DNA of 52,140 nt from NCBI RefSeq assembly GCF_001953305.1, contig NZ_MTFE01000010.1:5160719-5212858 (forward strand), in the 5' to 3' direction. Below are positions 51,766 to 52,140 of this stretch, in pieces (position 1 is the stretch's first letter; the number at the start of each line of letters is the position of its first letter). The DNA comes from Cnuella takakiae (GTDB lineage Bacteria > Bacteroidota > Bacteroidia > Chitinophagales > Chitinophagaceae). Below the pieces are notes generated by a model. It worked only from the letters and a program-made list of their open reading frames with translations. It ran no database searches and had not been told where the DNA came from. The position numbers and the translations under genes were made by a program.

Positions 51766-52140
51766 ATGAAAAAGTTGGTCATTATTTGCTTCTTATGCAT
51801 GGCTGCTGGCTTATTTACGCCCCTAAATGCCCAAACCAAAAACGGTTCTATAAATGAAAAGACCATTGAGGGGCTTATGCAGCGTTACAACATACCTGTA
51901 CTCGGGATAGGTATTATCAAGGAAGGAAGGCTTTCCCATAAAGAAGTATATGGCGCACTCACACCTGATGAAGCAGCTCCGCTAAATACAATATTTAATG
52001 TCGCTTCTTTAACCAAGCCCCTTGTCACCATGCTGACCCTGAGACTGGTAAGCATGGGTAAATGGAACCTGGACGAACCATTAGCAAACTATTGGATTGA
52101 CCCTGATGTCAAAAATGACTCCAATGCATATAAAATCACC
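51766..52140 (+). CDS. Serine beta-lactamase-fold hydrolase (3' truncated by window end)
   Basis: The first 125 codons are in the window. A signal peptide ('KLVIICFLCMAAGLFTPLNA', cleavage after 'NAQ') is followed by 'GLMQRYNIPVLGIGIIKEG' and the active-site motif S-L-T-K (Ser81, Lys84) in 'FNVASLTKPLVTML'. This is the start of the class C beta-lactamase / penicillin-binding / esterase family (Pfam Beta-lactamase). The YxN and HxG motifs would lie beyond the window. It is probably periplasmic; the substrate cannot be told. Confidence 0.88.
   Translation, partial: MKKLVIICFLCMAAGLFTPLNAQTKNGSINEKTIEGLMQRYNIPVLGIGIIKEGRLSHKEVYGALTPDEAAPLNTIFNVASLTKPLVTMLTLRLVSMGKWNLDEPLANYWIDPDVKNDSNAYKIT

Overview
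This window looks like a chromosomal segment of a member of the Bacteroidota, most likely a soil- or water-type Chitinophagales bacterium. The evidence is the type IX secretion (T9SS) C-terminal sorting tails on two large secreted proteins, lipoproteins with a bare lipobox, promoters of the TAnnTTTG type with a TTTG box upstream, few Shine-Dalgarno sites, and many PAS-domain histidine kinases. No taxonomic search was possible, so the family-level placement is inference.

The window is dominated by two-component signalling. It holds ten histidine kinases (5818, 11038-, 13354, 23540, 25386-, 28367-, 35092-, 38432, 43340, 45079) and nine stand-alone receiver proteins or their relics (2590, 3168, 3643, 22400-, 31411, 32015, 33682, 34219, 50407). 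No response regulator with a DNA-binding output domain is visible. The only transcription factors are an AraC-type protein (41847) and a MarR-GNAT fusion (47596-). Four kinases are of the HisKA_3 'ELHDN' type, five of the 'SHD(L/M)KEP' PAS type, and one is a membrane-bound hybrid with its own receiver.

Layout: 0-1.4 kb, end of a secreted YadA-like/S74 protein and a degenerate tRNA-Leu-like gene. 2.4-4.1 kb, a three-gene receiver cluster. 4.1-5.6 kb, small hypothetical genes and a hydrolase relic. 5.8-16.3 kb, three kinases with small genes and a long gene-poor stretch rich in terminator hairpins. 17-22 kb, an FG-GAP surface protein and a CBM/beta-propeller lipoprotein. 22-29.4 kb, a receiver and three HisKA_3 kinases. 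30-34.6 kb, two further receiver modules, both with a broken downstream gene. 35-47.5 kb, four paralogous kinases sharing one N-terminal domain, interleaved with TPR, AraC and DUF983 genes and a family of hairpin repeats. 48.5-50.4 kb, a gene-poor stretch with several candidate small transcripts. 50.4-52.1 kb, a receiver, a STAS-like protein and the start of a serine beta-lactamase-fold protein.

The most notable signals are: (i) three paralogous receivers whose phosphoacceptor Asp is Glu at the same position (residue 59), each followed by a canonical receiver gene, with two of the three partners interrupted by one in-frame TAA; (ii) a five-copy intergenic element, usually with a Bacteroidota promoter match and a terminator hairpin, that looks like a small-RNA family and shares its hairpin loop with the terminators of two of the Glu-receiver genes; (iii) a tRNA-Leu-shaped gene carrying a GAA anticodon; (iv) a hairpin repeat family restricted to the 38-49 kb kinase cluster.
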